This document shows, in pieces, positions 25,111 to 32,047 of a stretch of 64,000 bases of DNA (positions are counted from its first letter, which is position 1; every line of letters begins with the position of its first letter). Source of the stretch: Stenotrophomonas sp. BIGb0135 (GTDB lineage Bacteria > Pseudomonadota > Gammaproteobacteria > Xanthomonadales > Xanthomonadaceae). The translations under genes were made by a program, and so were the position numbers. Below the pieces are notes generated by a model. It was not told the DNA's origin and did no database searches. It worked only from the letters and a program-made list of their open reading frames with translations. The stretch is from the NCBI RefSeq assembly GCF_024810105.1, contig NZ_JANUDX010000002.1, positions 310,001 through 374,000 of the forward strand, in the 5' to 3' direction.

Positions 25111-26349
25111 TCAACCGCGGGCGGCGACCCCATGGCAGCTGTAACGCGCCTCGCGGATGGGCAGGTTGACCAGTGCGGCGATGGCGGCCAGCGCGATGTC
25201 GGCGTACCACATCCACAGGTAGTTGCCCGACTGCGCCAGCGCCACCCCGCCCAGCCAGGCGCCGAAGAAGCCACCGAGCTGGTGCGAGAGCAGGGTAAGG
25301 CCGAACAGCGTGCCGAGGTAGCGCGGGCCGAACAGCTTGCCGACCAGGCCGGCGGTGGGCGGCACGGTGGCCAGCCAGGTGAACCCGAGCGCGGCGGAGA
25401 ACACGTAGAAGGTGAGCGGAGTGGGCGGTGCGACGAGGTAGACGCCGATCATGAGCGCGCGGCTGGCGTACATCCAGAACAGCAGGTACTTCATGCGGTA
25501 GCGCTGGCCAAGCGCGCCGACGATGAGGCTGCCGGCGATGTTGAACAGGCCGATCAGCGCGATCGAGGTGGAGGCGACGGTGGGGGAGAGGTTGCACAGC
25601 GCGATTTCGCCGGGCAGGTGGGTGACCAGGAAGGCGATGTGCAGGCCGCAGGTGAAGAAGCCCAGGTGCAGGCACCAGTAGCTGCGGTCGCGCAGGGCCG
25701 CGCGCAGCTGCGCCCGCAGCCCACCGTCATCGCCGGCCTGCGCGGCCGCGGCGTGATCCCCGGCCTGACGCCGCAGCGGCCAGGCCAGCGGCAACGAGAG
25801 CAGGGTGATGGCGGCCATGGTGGACATGGCGCGTGCCCAGCCGGCGCTGCTGATGATCCATTGCACCAGCGGGGCGAACACGAACTGGCCGAGCGAGCCA
25901 CCGGCGTTGATCAGCCCAGCGGCGAAGGAACGCTTCTCGGCGGGCAGGCGGTGGGCGGTGGCGCCGATCAGCACCGAGAAACTGCCGGCACCGGCGCCTG
26001 CGGCCATCAGCAGGCCGAGACTGGCGCTGAGGCCGAGCGGGCTGGTGAGGTAAGGCGCGAGCAGCAGCCCGACGGCCAGCAGGACGCCGCCGAACAGCAG
26101 GACCGGAAGCGCGCCGCGCTGGTCGGCCACGGCACCGAACACCGGCTGCACCGCGCCCCAGACGAACTGACCGATGGCCAGGGCGAAGCTGATCTCGACG
26201 ATGCTGACGCCGGTGCTGCGGTGGATGGGCTCCAGGTACAGGCCGGAGGTCTGGCGCACGCCCATGGTGACCATGAGGATGGCGGAGGCGGCGACGAGCA
26301 GGCCCCAATGCATGCGCGGGGCGGGCGGTGCGGCGGGCAGGGCGGTCAT
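25111..26349 (-). CDS. MFS transporter (12 helices)
   Basis: A 412-residue major facilitator protein with twelve hydrophobic segments. After MTALPAAPPAPRMHWG comes helix 1 (LLVAASAILMVTMGVRQTSGLYLEPIH), a start resembling the OFA-like/monocarboxylate-type MFS group. The middle loop is short (RRQAGDHAAAAQAGDDGGLRA-type, about residues 200-225). Helices 8-12 include WLATVPPTAGLVGKLFGPRYLGTLFG. Its ATG overlaps the MarR stop (ATGA), so the two are translationally coupled. The substrate is unknown; regulation by MarR suggests export of a toxic or aromatic compound, but uptake is equally possible. Confidence 0.88.
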   Translation of the reverse strand: MTALPAAPPAPRMHWGLLVAASAILMVTMGVRQTSGLYLEPIHRSTGVSIVEISFALAIGQFVWGAVQPVFGAVADQRGALPVLLFGGVLLAVGLLLAPYLTSPLGLSASLGLLMAAGAGAGSFSVLIGATAHRLPAEKRSFAAGLINAGGSLGQFVFAPLVQWIISSAGWARAMSTMAAITLLSLPLAWPLRRQAGDHAAAAQAGDDGGLRAQLRAALRDRSYWCLHLGFFTCGLHIAFLVTHLPGEIALCNLSPTVASTSIALIGLFNIAGSLIVGALGQRYRMKYLLFWMYASRALMIGVYLVAPPTPLTFYVFSAALGFTWLATVPPTAGLVGKLFGPRYLGTLFGLTLLSHQLGGFFGAWLGGVALAQSGNYLWMWYADIALAAIAALVNLPIREARYSCHGVAARG

Positions 26350-26780
26350 GCGGGTTCTCCGGCGGGGAGGGCGTGGTCGAGCTGGTCGAGGAGGGCGTTG
26401 AGGCGTGCGGTGGGGGCAGGGCCGAAGGTGGCCTCCACGGCGTCCTGCGCGCGCCGCCACAACGGGCGTGCCCGGCGCAGCACGGCCTTGCCGGCAGGCG
26501 TGATGGCAATCAGGCGTTGGCGCGCATCGTCGCCACGCGTGGCCTCCAGCCATCCGGCGGCGAGCAGGGGCTTGAGGTTGCGGGTAAGGGTGGTGCGGTC
26601 CATGCCGAGTGCATCGGCAAGTTCACCGAGCTGGCGTGGCTGCGGGGCGCGGCGAAGGATGGAATAGGCGTTGAGGCTGAGCCCGGCCGGCGCGAGGTGG
26701 GCGTCGTAGAGCTGCGAGAGCTGGCGCGAGGCACGGCGCAGGCGGAAGCAGGTGCAGGGGCTGGCGCTGAGCGGGTCCAT
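26346..26780 (-). CDS. MarR family transcriptional regulator
   Basis: A 144-residue winged-helix regulator. It begins MDPLSASPCTCFRLRRASRQLSQLYD, with two close cysteines (CTC) that might respond to oxidants, as in some MarR proteins. The DNA-binding part is QLGELADALGMDRTTLTRNLKPLLAAGWLEATRGDDARQRL with the usual wing, and the C-terminal dimer helices follow. It is the first gene of a two-gene operon with the MFS transporter. An imperfect palindrome about 30 bp upstream is the likely operator. Confidence 0.9.
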   Translation of the reverse strand: MDPLSASPCTCFRLRRASRQLSQLYDAHLAPAGLSLNAYSILRRAPQPRQLGELADALGMDRTTLTRNLKPLLAAGWLEATRGDDARQRLIAITPAGKAVLRRARPLWRRAQDAVEATFGPAPTARLNALLDQLDHALPAGEPA

Positions 26781-26810
26781 GGCGGGCCGGCCGGATGGGA
26801 TGGCCGATCA

Positions 26811-26828
26811 TACGTGTATATGCACGCA
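26811..26828 (-). promoter_or_regulatory. candidate MarR operator
   Basis: TACGTGTATATGCACGCA is an AT-rich 18-mer in GC-rich surroundings. It is symmetric at 14 of 18 positions, with CGTG and CACG half-sites. It lies about 30 bp before the marR start, where a promoter -10 would be (the TATA core). Confidence 0.45.
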
Positions 26829-26900
26829 AGTGGTCAAGGCAGCGTCGGTGGGCCGGGCGCTGGGCCACCATGGCCCTCAGAAAAAGCCGGTGTTCCCGCC

Positions 26901-26949
26901 CCTTTGTTTTGCCCAGGGGCCTGCCGGCCGCCACCGGGCTTGACTTGCG
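26901..26949 (-). repeat. 49-bp conserved intergenic element, copy A
   Basis: Read on the minus strand it begins CGCAAG, contains AGGCCCCTGGGCAAAA and ends AAAGG. It matches copy B at 54168-54216 over its whole 49-base length with about nine substitutions and no gaps. It lies in the non-coding interval between marR and the receptor terminator. Neither copy is in a recognisable gene. Confidence 0.65.
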
Positions 26950-26997
26950 GCGCGACAGATCCGATCGGAGGCGCTCCCGCCAACCACGGAGGGACCC

Positions 26998-27023
26998 AAA
27001 AAAAGGGGGCCTTTCGGCCCCCC
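26998..27023 (-). terminator. rho-independent terminator of the TonB-dependent receptor gene
   Basis: On the minus strand GGGGGCC-GAAA-GGCCCCC is followed by a run of seven T. It lies about 37 bp after the receptor stop codon. Confidence 0.9.
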
Positions 27024-27059
27024 GGGGGTGATGCGACTACCCCAGTGGTGGAGAGGACA

Positions 27060-29249
27060 TCAGAAGAAGGCGCGGATGCCGAAGGCGACGCCACGGCCCG
27101 GCAGCGGGGAGTAGTCGCGCAGCAGCGAGGTGTGCGGGCGCACTTCCTGGTTGGTCAGGTTGTTGCCGTCCAGGAACACCTCGTAGCTGTTGCTGTCCGA
27201 GCGGTCCCAGCGGTAGGCGAGGTGTGCGTCCACCAGCGTGTAGCCGTTGCTCGGGTCCTCGTTCTGGGCCACGTCCTTCTGGCTGCTGTAGCGCACCGCG
27301 CCCACCGACGCGCGCCACCCGTCCCGGGACCAGCGCAGGTCGGCACCGACACGGGCCGGGGAGATGCGCGGCAGGTAGCCGGTGTTGGCCAGTTCCACGG
27401 TGTAGTTGTGGTTGTGGTCGCCGTGCGGTACGGCGATGTCCACGTTGCGGCTGCCACTGCCGTCCAGTTCGGCCTTGACGTAGTCACCGAACACGCGCAG
27501 GTCCCAGTCGCCGGCCACGCCTTCAAACAGGTGGAACACCGCTTCGGCCTCGGCGCCCTTGAAAGTGGCGTCCTGCTGGGTCCACAGGCGTACCGGCAGC
27601 GATTCGACCACGCCGGTGTCGGCCAGGTAGATGAAGTTCTTGAACGTGGTCTGGTAGATCGAGGCGGAGAATTCCACGCGGTCGCTGTGCGTGTGGATGC
27701 CCAGTTCCACGCGCTGGCCGCGTTCGGTCTTCAGGTCGGCGTCGCCGATCTCCAGCGAACGGGTGGCGATGTGCGCGCCGGCCGCGTACAGCTCCTCGTT
27801 GGTCGGTGCGCGCTCGGAGCCGTCCACGCCGAAGCGCAGGTCCACGGCGTCGTTGAGCGTCCAGATGCCGGCCGCGGACAGGTTGGTGGCATCGAACGTC
27901 CGCGCACGGTAGTCGCCGGTCGGGTCCAGCTTGACCTGGTCGTGGCGGCCGCCGAGTTCCAGCTTGAACGGCCCGAACTGCTTTTCCTGCAGCACGAACA
28001 GGCCGATGTTCTTTGTACTGGTATCCGGCACGAAGGCTTCCTCGCCCCTGGCGCCGAAATCGCCGTTGCCGAACTGCAGGCCGAACGCGCCGTCCCAGCC
28101 GCCGATCTGCTGCTGCACCGCTTCCAGGCGGCCTTCGATGCCGCGGTTGGTGAAGCGCGTGGACGGCGTGCCCGCCTCCAGTTCCACGTGCTCGTAGTCG
28201 GTGTAGGCGGTACGCAGGTTGATGTTCTTCAGGAACGAGGTCGGGTTGTAGATGCCGCCCTTGGCTTCGAAGCGGTTCTGCACCATGTCGATGCGCACGT
28301 CGTGCTCGTCGCCTTCTTCCTCTTCGTCGCCATGGTCATGATCGTGGTCATGGTCGTCGTCGGCATGCACGTGCGCGCCGTTGGGGATGCCGTAGTTGGT
28401 GCGGTAGGTGCTGGCCGACGCACCGAAGTAGCCGCCTTCGCCGAGCCAGGTGGCGCCGACGCCGCCGGCGCGGGTGCGCACGGAACTGTTGTCCAGGCGG
28501 CCGCGACGCGGTTCATCGGTGTCGCCTTCCTCATGGTCGTGGCCGCTGTGGTCTTCCAGGCCATCGATCACCGCATAACCGGGGATGCGGTAGTCATCGC
28601 CATTGCGCACCAGGCCGTCCACATGCAGCACCCAGTTGCCGTTGACGCCATCCAGGCGGAACATGCCGCTGCGCTCGTCGTTGACCGAATTGCCGCGCAG
28701 TTCGGCGCGGCCGCTGAGCGGGCGGTCGGGCAGTTCGCGTGCGATGCGGCCATCGACCACGTTGACCGCGCCGCCGATCGCGCCGCTGCCGAACAGCAGC
28801 GTGGCCGGCCCCTTCAGTACTTCGATCTGGTCGGCCAGGAACGGCTCGATGCTGGTGGCGTGGTCGGCGCTCACGGTGGAGGCGTCCATGTTGCCCATGC
28901 CGTTGGACAACACGGCCACGCGCGGGCCTTCCTGGCCGCGGATGATCGGCCGGCCGACGCCGGGGCCGAAGAAGGTGCTCTGCACGCCGGGCAGCTTGGC
29001 CACGGTGTCGCCCAGGGTGCCCGCCTTCTGCTCGTCCAGGCGTTCGCCGGCAAGCACGTCGACCGGGCGCGCCAGCGATTCGGCATCGCCCTGCAGCGGC
29101 GAGGCGGTGACTTTCACCGCGGACAGCTCGGTCAGGTGGTGGTCGCGGGTGCCGTCCGCGTCGTCGGCGGCCAGCGCCAGCGAAGGAAGAAGCGCGGCGG
29201 CGAGTGCCAGGGACAGGGCGTGGGGCTGGAGGGAGCGGGAAGAACGCAT
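27060..29249 (-). CDS. TonB-dependent outer membrane receptor, ZnuD-like, histidine-rich
   Basis: A 729-residue outer-membrane receptor probably taking up zinc with TonB energy. The signal peptide (SRSLQPHALSLALAAALLPSLALA) is followed by the plug domain with LPGVQSTFFGPGVGRPIIRGQEGPRV and the barrel ending in GVAFGIRAFF, a C-terminal Phe. Three extracellular-type loops are very His/Asp/Glu-rich (LEDHSGHDHEEGDTDE, HADDDHDHDHDHGDEEEE, PHGDHNHN), as in ZnuD zinc receptors. The ATG at 29249 is preferred over a TTG at 29270. A palindrome just upstream and zur elsewhere in the window support zinc control. Confidence 0.88.
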   Translation of the reverse strand: MRSSRSLQPHALSLALAAALLPSLALAADDADGTRDHHLTELSAVKVTASPLQGDAESLARPVDVLAGERLDEQKAGTLGDTVAKLPGVQSTFFGPGVGRPIIRGQEGPRVAVLSNGMGNMDASTVSADHATSIEPFLADQIEVLKGPATLLFGSGAIGGAVNVVDGRIARELPDRPLSGRAELRGNSVNDERSGMFRLDGVNGNWVLHVDGLVRNGDDYRIPGYAVIDGLEDHSGHDHEEGDTDEPRRGRLDNSSVRTRAGGVGATWLGEGGYFGASASTYRTNYGIPNGAHVHADDDHDHDHDHGDEEEEGDEHDVRIDMVQNRFEAKGGIYNPTSFLKNINLRTAYTDYEHVELEAGTPSTRFTNRGIEGRLEAVQQQIGGWDGAFGLQFGNGDFGARGEEAFVPDTSTKNIGLFVLQEKQFGPFKLELGGRHDQVKLDPTGDYRARTFDATNLSAAGIWTLNDAVDLRFGVDGSERAPTNEELYAAGAHIATRSLEIGDADLKTERGQRVELGIHTHSDRVEFSASIYQTTFKNFIYLADTGVVESLPVRLWTQQDATFKGAEAEAVFHLFEGVAGDWDLRVFGDYVKAELDGSGSRNVDIAVPHGDHNHNYTVELANTGYLPRISPARVGADLRWSRDGWRASVGAVRYSSQKDVAQNEDPSNGYTLVDAHLAYRWDRSDSNSYEVFLDGNNLTNQEVRPHTSLLRDYSPLPGRGVAFGIRAFF

Positions 29250-29270
29250 GGGCAGAGGGTCCGTCGTCAA

Positions 29271-29287
29271 TTGTTACAATGTATCAA
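29271..29287 (-). promoter_or_regulatory. candidate Zur operator of the receptor gene
   Basis: TTGTTACAATGTATCAA is a 17-bp near-perfect palindrome (TTG.TACA and TGTA.CAA). It is AT-rich within GC-rich DNA and lies 21 bp before the receptor ATG. It resembles Fur/Zur-type boxes in length and AT content. Binding is inferred. Confidence 0.45.
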
Positions 29288-29375
29288 TGGTGGGGCGCGC
29301 GAATCCCATCGGGTGGGGCTGAACACGGGGGTACAGGGGGGAGGAGCGGAGTGCGGGAGTGCGCGCGGGATTGAT

Positions 29376-29393
29376 GTTATATTATTCCATAAC
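29376..29393 (+). promoter_or_regulatory. candidate Zur box before the MerC-like gene
   Basis: GTTATATTATTCCATAAC has GTTAT and ATAAC as inverted ends. Its first ten bases match the GTTATANTAT half of gamma-proteobacterial Zur boxes. It lies 24 bp before the MerC-like start and about 100 bp from the palindrome serving the divergent receptor gene. Confidence 0.5.
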
Positions 29394-29417
29394 GCTTCGC
29401 CGACCCTGCTGGAAGTC

Positions 29418-29831
29418 ATGCCCCTGTTCGCTCGAGTCCGTCATCTGCTGGATCGCTTCGGTGCCACCGGTTCGCTGCTGTGCGCGGTGCACTGCGCCCT
29501 GCTGCCGGTCTTGCTGGCCGCCGCGCCATCGCTGGGCCTGTCGGTCTGGTTGGGCGACGGCGTGGAACTGGCGCTGGTCAGCTTCGTGACCCTGCTGGGG
29601 CTGTTCAGCCTGGTCTGGGGCTATCGGCGCCACGGCGCGCTGCGCGCGCTGGGCTTCCTGGTGCCCGGCCTGGTCGCGTTGTGGGCCGGGCTGCTATACG
29701 ACCCGCTGCACCATTCAGCCGTGCCGCATGCGGTGGTGATGACGCTCGGCGGCGTGCTGGTGGGCGTGGCCCACCTGGTGAACCTGCGCCTGAACCACGG
29801 CCACATCCATGACGCCAGCTGTGCGCATTGA
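29418..29831 (+). CDS. MerC-like small membrane protein, probably zinc-related
   Basis: A 137-residue protein with four membrane segments. It starts MPLFARVRHLLDRFGATGSLLCAVHCALLPVLLAA, where the CAVHC motif in helix 1 is the metal-binding pair typical of the MerC domain. The C terminus is His-rich (LRLNHGHIHDASCAH). MerC proteins import mercury in resistance operons, but stand-alone copies beside Zur boxes occur in xanthomonads and probably handle zinc. There are no other mer genes here. GGAAG precedes the ATG. It is divergent from the ZnuD-like receptor. Confidence 0.75.
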   Translation: MPLFARVRHLLDRFGATGSLLCAVHCALLPVLLAAAPSLGLSVWLGDGVELALVSFVTLLGLFSLVWGYRRHGALRALGFLVPGLVALWAGLLYDPLHHSAVPHAVVMTLGGVLVGVAHLVNLRLNHGHIHDASCAH

Positions 29832-29841
29832 GGCGCTGTGG

Positions 29842-29939
29842 TAGGCTTTCAGATCGTGCGCGGGGGCGCCTGAGAGGGCGGCCCCGCCGAACCCGTGTCA
29901 GTACGGGGTTATCAGATTTCAGACTAAGGAGTTGACGAC
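29842..29939 (+). promoter_or_regulatory. structured leader of the bTHX gene
   Basis: A possible -10 (TAGGCT, 29842-29847) precedes a leader of about 85 bases. It carries two hairpins, CGGGGgCGCC/GGCGgCCCCG at 29861-29886 and AACCCGT/ACGGGGTT at 29890-29910. An AAGGAG ribosome site then lies nine bases before the ATG. Ribosomal-protein leaders often control translation; a regulator is not identified. Confidence 0.35.
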
Positions 29940-30122
29940 ATGGGTAAGGGTGACCGCAAGACCGCCAAGGGCAAGCGCTACAACGCCAGCTACGGCAATT
30001 CGCGCTCGCACGCGGTGAGCAAGGTGGCCGTGGGCGCAGCTGCGCCGGTCGCCAAGAAGACCGTTGCCAAGGCACCGGCAAAGAAGGCCGTTGCCAAGAA
30101 GGCTGTCGCCAAGGCCGGTTGA
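29940..30122 (+). CDS. 30S ribosomal protein bTHX (THX)
   Basis: A 60-residue basic protein that starts MGKGDRKTAKGKRYNASYGNSR. This matches the Thx protein first seen in the Thermus 30S subunit (MGKGD..T..GK....YG..R), which sits at the top of the small-subunit head. Unlike the short Thermus protein it has an Ala/Lys-rich C-terminal tail (VAKKTVAKAPAKKAVAKK) resembling histone-like tails. A perfect AAGGAG lies nine bases before the ATG, and a strong terminator follows, so the gene forms its own transcription unit. Confidence 0.88.
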   Translation: MGKGDRKTAKGKRYNASYGNSRSHAVSKVAVGAAAPVAKKTVAKAPAKKAVAKKAVAKAG

Positions 30123-30143
30123 TCCCGCCTGGCGGGTCGAAGA

Positions 30144-30173
30144 AAACGCGGCGCTTGCGCCGCGTTTTTTTTT
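30144..30173 (+). terminator. rho-independent terminator after the bTHX gene
   Basis: The hairpin AACGCGGCGC-TT-GCGCCGCGTT is followed by a run of nine T. It lies between bTHX and the convergent pyrophosphatase gene. Confidence 0.92.
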
Positions 30174-30243
30174 GCCGTTTTTCCAGGGCCGGATCAAGGT
30201 CCGGATCACGGCCCCCAGCGCAGTCGCGGCGCCTCGTGCGCGA

Positions 30244-31497
30244 TCAACGCAGCGCCGGCAGCAGGGTCTGCGGGTCGCCGTCGTTGGGCGCAGCGGGGAT
30301 GCCGAGCAGGCGGGTCAGCAGCGGATAGACATCCACGTTGTCGAACCCCGGCAACGTCTGGCCCTGCTTGAACGACGGACCGCGCGCAATGAATACCGCA
30401 CGCATCGACGGCAGCGCGTTGTCGTAGCCGTGCGAACCGCGATTGCCGGGCGTGCGCTTGGCGATACTGGCGCGGCTCAGCGCGTTCCAGCCCTCGTGCA
30501 TCTGGCAGATGATCGGGGGAATGCGCGGGTTGCTGCCGTAGTGCCAGCGTGCCGGCAGGGTCTGCCGGGTCCAGCAATCGTACTGCGCATGCGCGCCGAG
30601 CAGGGTCTTCTCCGCCTCGCGGCGCTTGCCCGGCAACGGCGCGAAACCGATCGACTGCCCCACCGATACGTCCTTGGCGATCGACGGATCGACCATGTCC
30701 TCGACGGCGATGGTGTGGCCTTCGGCGACAGTGGCCATGCCGTGGTCGGACACCACGATCACGTTGGTCCGCGCCTCCAGCCCGCGGGCCTGCAGGCCGT
30801 CCAGCAGCCGCCCCACGGCCGCATCCACCTCGACGACGGCCGCGGCGTACGCGGGCGAATCCGGGCCGTGGTCGTGGCCGGCATGGTCCACCTGTTCCAT
30901 GTACAGGGTGACCAGGCGCGGTGCCTGCGCGTCGCTGCGCCCGAGCCAGGCCAGCACCTGGTCCACGCGGTCGTCCAGCGGCACGCTCGCGTCGTACACG
31001 CGCCACGCACTTGGGCGCACGCCCTGGATCGCCGCCTCGCTCCCTGGCCAGGACCACGTGGCCGTGCGCACGCCGGCCTTCTCCGCCCCCACCCAGATCG
31101 GTTCGCCGCCCCACCAGCGCGGGTCGGTTACCGCTTCGCGCTTGCTCAGCCGGAACGTGCCCAGCTCCTCGGCCTGCATGCTGTTGTGGATGATGCCGTG
31201 GTGGTCCGGACGCAGGCCGGTCACCAGCGTGTAGTGGTTGGGAAAGGTCAGCGACGGGTACGACGGCGTCATCCAGCGCGCGCGCACGCCGCCATCGATG
31301 ATGCGAGAGAGGTTGGGCGTGATGCCGCGATCGAGCATGTCCGCGCGCAGACCGTCGATGGAGACCAGCAACAGGGTTGGCGCGGCGGCCGCGGCAACGG
31401 GCGCGCCGGGATCACGCGGCGGGGTTGGGGGAACGCTGGCACAACTGGTCAGCGCGAGGGCGGCGGCGAGCGCCAGCGAAAGGCGGACGGAAATCAT
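30244..31497 (-). CDS. nucleotide pyrophosphatase/phosphodiesterase (NPP family), lipoprotein
   Basis: A 417-residue alkaline-phosphatase-superfamily enzyme that hydrolyses nucleotide phosphodiesters such as ATP to AMP and pyrophosphate. The signal peptide ends at lipobox LTSC (Cys19). Metal-site Asp48 is in LLLVSIDGLRADM, and the catalytic Thr84 is in PSLTFPNHYTLVTG. Further metal ligands are in MEQVDHAGHDHGPDS (D, H) and VSDHGMA. The late His is in GSHGYDN. This closely follows the well-studied Xanthomonas NPP. The start ATG at 31497 begins directly with the signal peptide. All catalytic residues appear intact. Confidence 0.93.
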   Translation of the reverse strand: MISVRLSLALAAALALTSCASVPPTPPRDPGAPVAAAAAPTLLLVSIDGLRADMLDRGITPNLSRIIDGGVRARWMTPSYPSLTFPNHYTLVTGLRPDHHGIIHNSMQAEELGTFRLSKREAVTDPRWWGGEPIWVGAEKAGVRTATWSWPGSEAAIQGVRPSAWRVYDASVPLDDRVDQVLAWLGRSDAQAPRLVTLYMEQVDHAGHDHGPDSPAYAAAVVEVDAAVGRLLDGLQARGLEARTNVIVVSDHGMATVAEGHTIAVEDMVDPSIAKDVSVGQSIGFAPLPGKRREAEKTLLGAHAQYDCWTRQTLPARWHYGSNPRIPPIICQMHEGWNALSRASIAKRTPGNRGSHGYDNALPSMRAVFIARGPSFKQGQTLPGFDNVDVYPLLTRLLGIPAAPNDGDPQTLLPALR

Positions 31498-31555
31498 CCG
31501 GCCATGATAGTTCGCGGCGGTGACGCGGCGAAGACACCGCATGGCAGGCGTGCGC

Positions 31556-32047
31556 TCAGGCGAACAGCGATTCCCGCCGCGCTTCCAACTGCAGCAGCGC
31601 GGCCTTGGTCGGCAGCCCGCCGCCGAAGCCGGTGAGCGCACCGCTGCTGCCGATCACGCGGTGGCAGGGCAGCACGATCGGCAGCGGGTTGCGCCCGTTG
31701 GCGGCGCCGACGGCGCGGCTCGCGGTGGGATGGCCGATATGGCGGGCCAGGTCGACATAGCTCCAGGTGTGCCCGAACGGGATGTCGGCCAGTGCCTTCC
31801 ACACGCGCAGCTGGAAGTCGGTGCCGTGCGGTGCGAGCGGCAGTTCGAAACGCTGGCGCTGCCCGGCCAGGTACGCCAGCAACTGGCCGCGCGCATCGCG
31901 CAGCGCATGCGCATCGCGCTGCCAGTGTTCGCGACCCTTGGCGTCGTAGCGGTTGTTCTCGAACAGGATGTGGTGGATGCCCTGGCTGTCGCCGGCCACG
32001 GTGAGGGGCCCGATCGGGCTGTCGAAGGTGTCGTAGAGCAGGGTCAC
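31556..32047 (-). CDS. ogt: methylated-DNA--protein-cysteine methyltransferase (Ogt/MGMT)
   Basis: A 163-residue suicide repair protein that removes O6-alkyl groups from guanine. The active-site motif is VLPCHRVIG with acceptor Cys at about 128. The helix-turn-helix ADIPFGHTWSYVDLARHIGHPTASRAVGAANGRNP precedes it. The start is a GTG at 32047 that overlaps the stop codon of the Ada/AlkA fusion (GTGA), which fixes the start and shows translational coupling. The two genes together cover methylphosphotriesters, O6-alkylguanine and N3-alkyladenine, a compact adaptive response. Confidence 0.94.
   Translation of the reverse strand: MTLLYDTFDSPIGPLTVAGDSQGIHHILFENNRYDAKGREHWQRDAHALRDARGQLLAYLAGQRQRFELPLAPHGTDFQLRVWKALADIPFGHTWSYVDLARHIGHPTASRAVGAANGRNPLPIVLPCHRVIGSSGALTGFGGGLPTKAALLQLEARRESLFA

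Noticed and set aside
26328..29417. Long plus-strand frame across the TonB receptor gene
   Set aside because: It is antisense to a receptor with signal peptide, plug and barrel; only its end (29418-29831) is a real gene, with its own start and ribosome site.
29418..29831. Mercury resistance operon
   Set aside because: Only a MerC domain is present; merR, merT, merP and merA are absent and the context is zinc-related.
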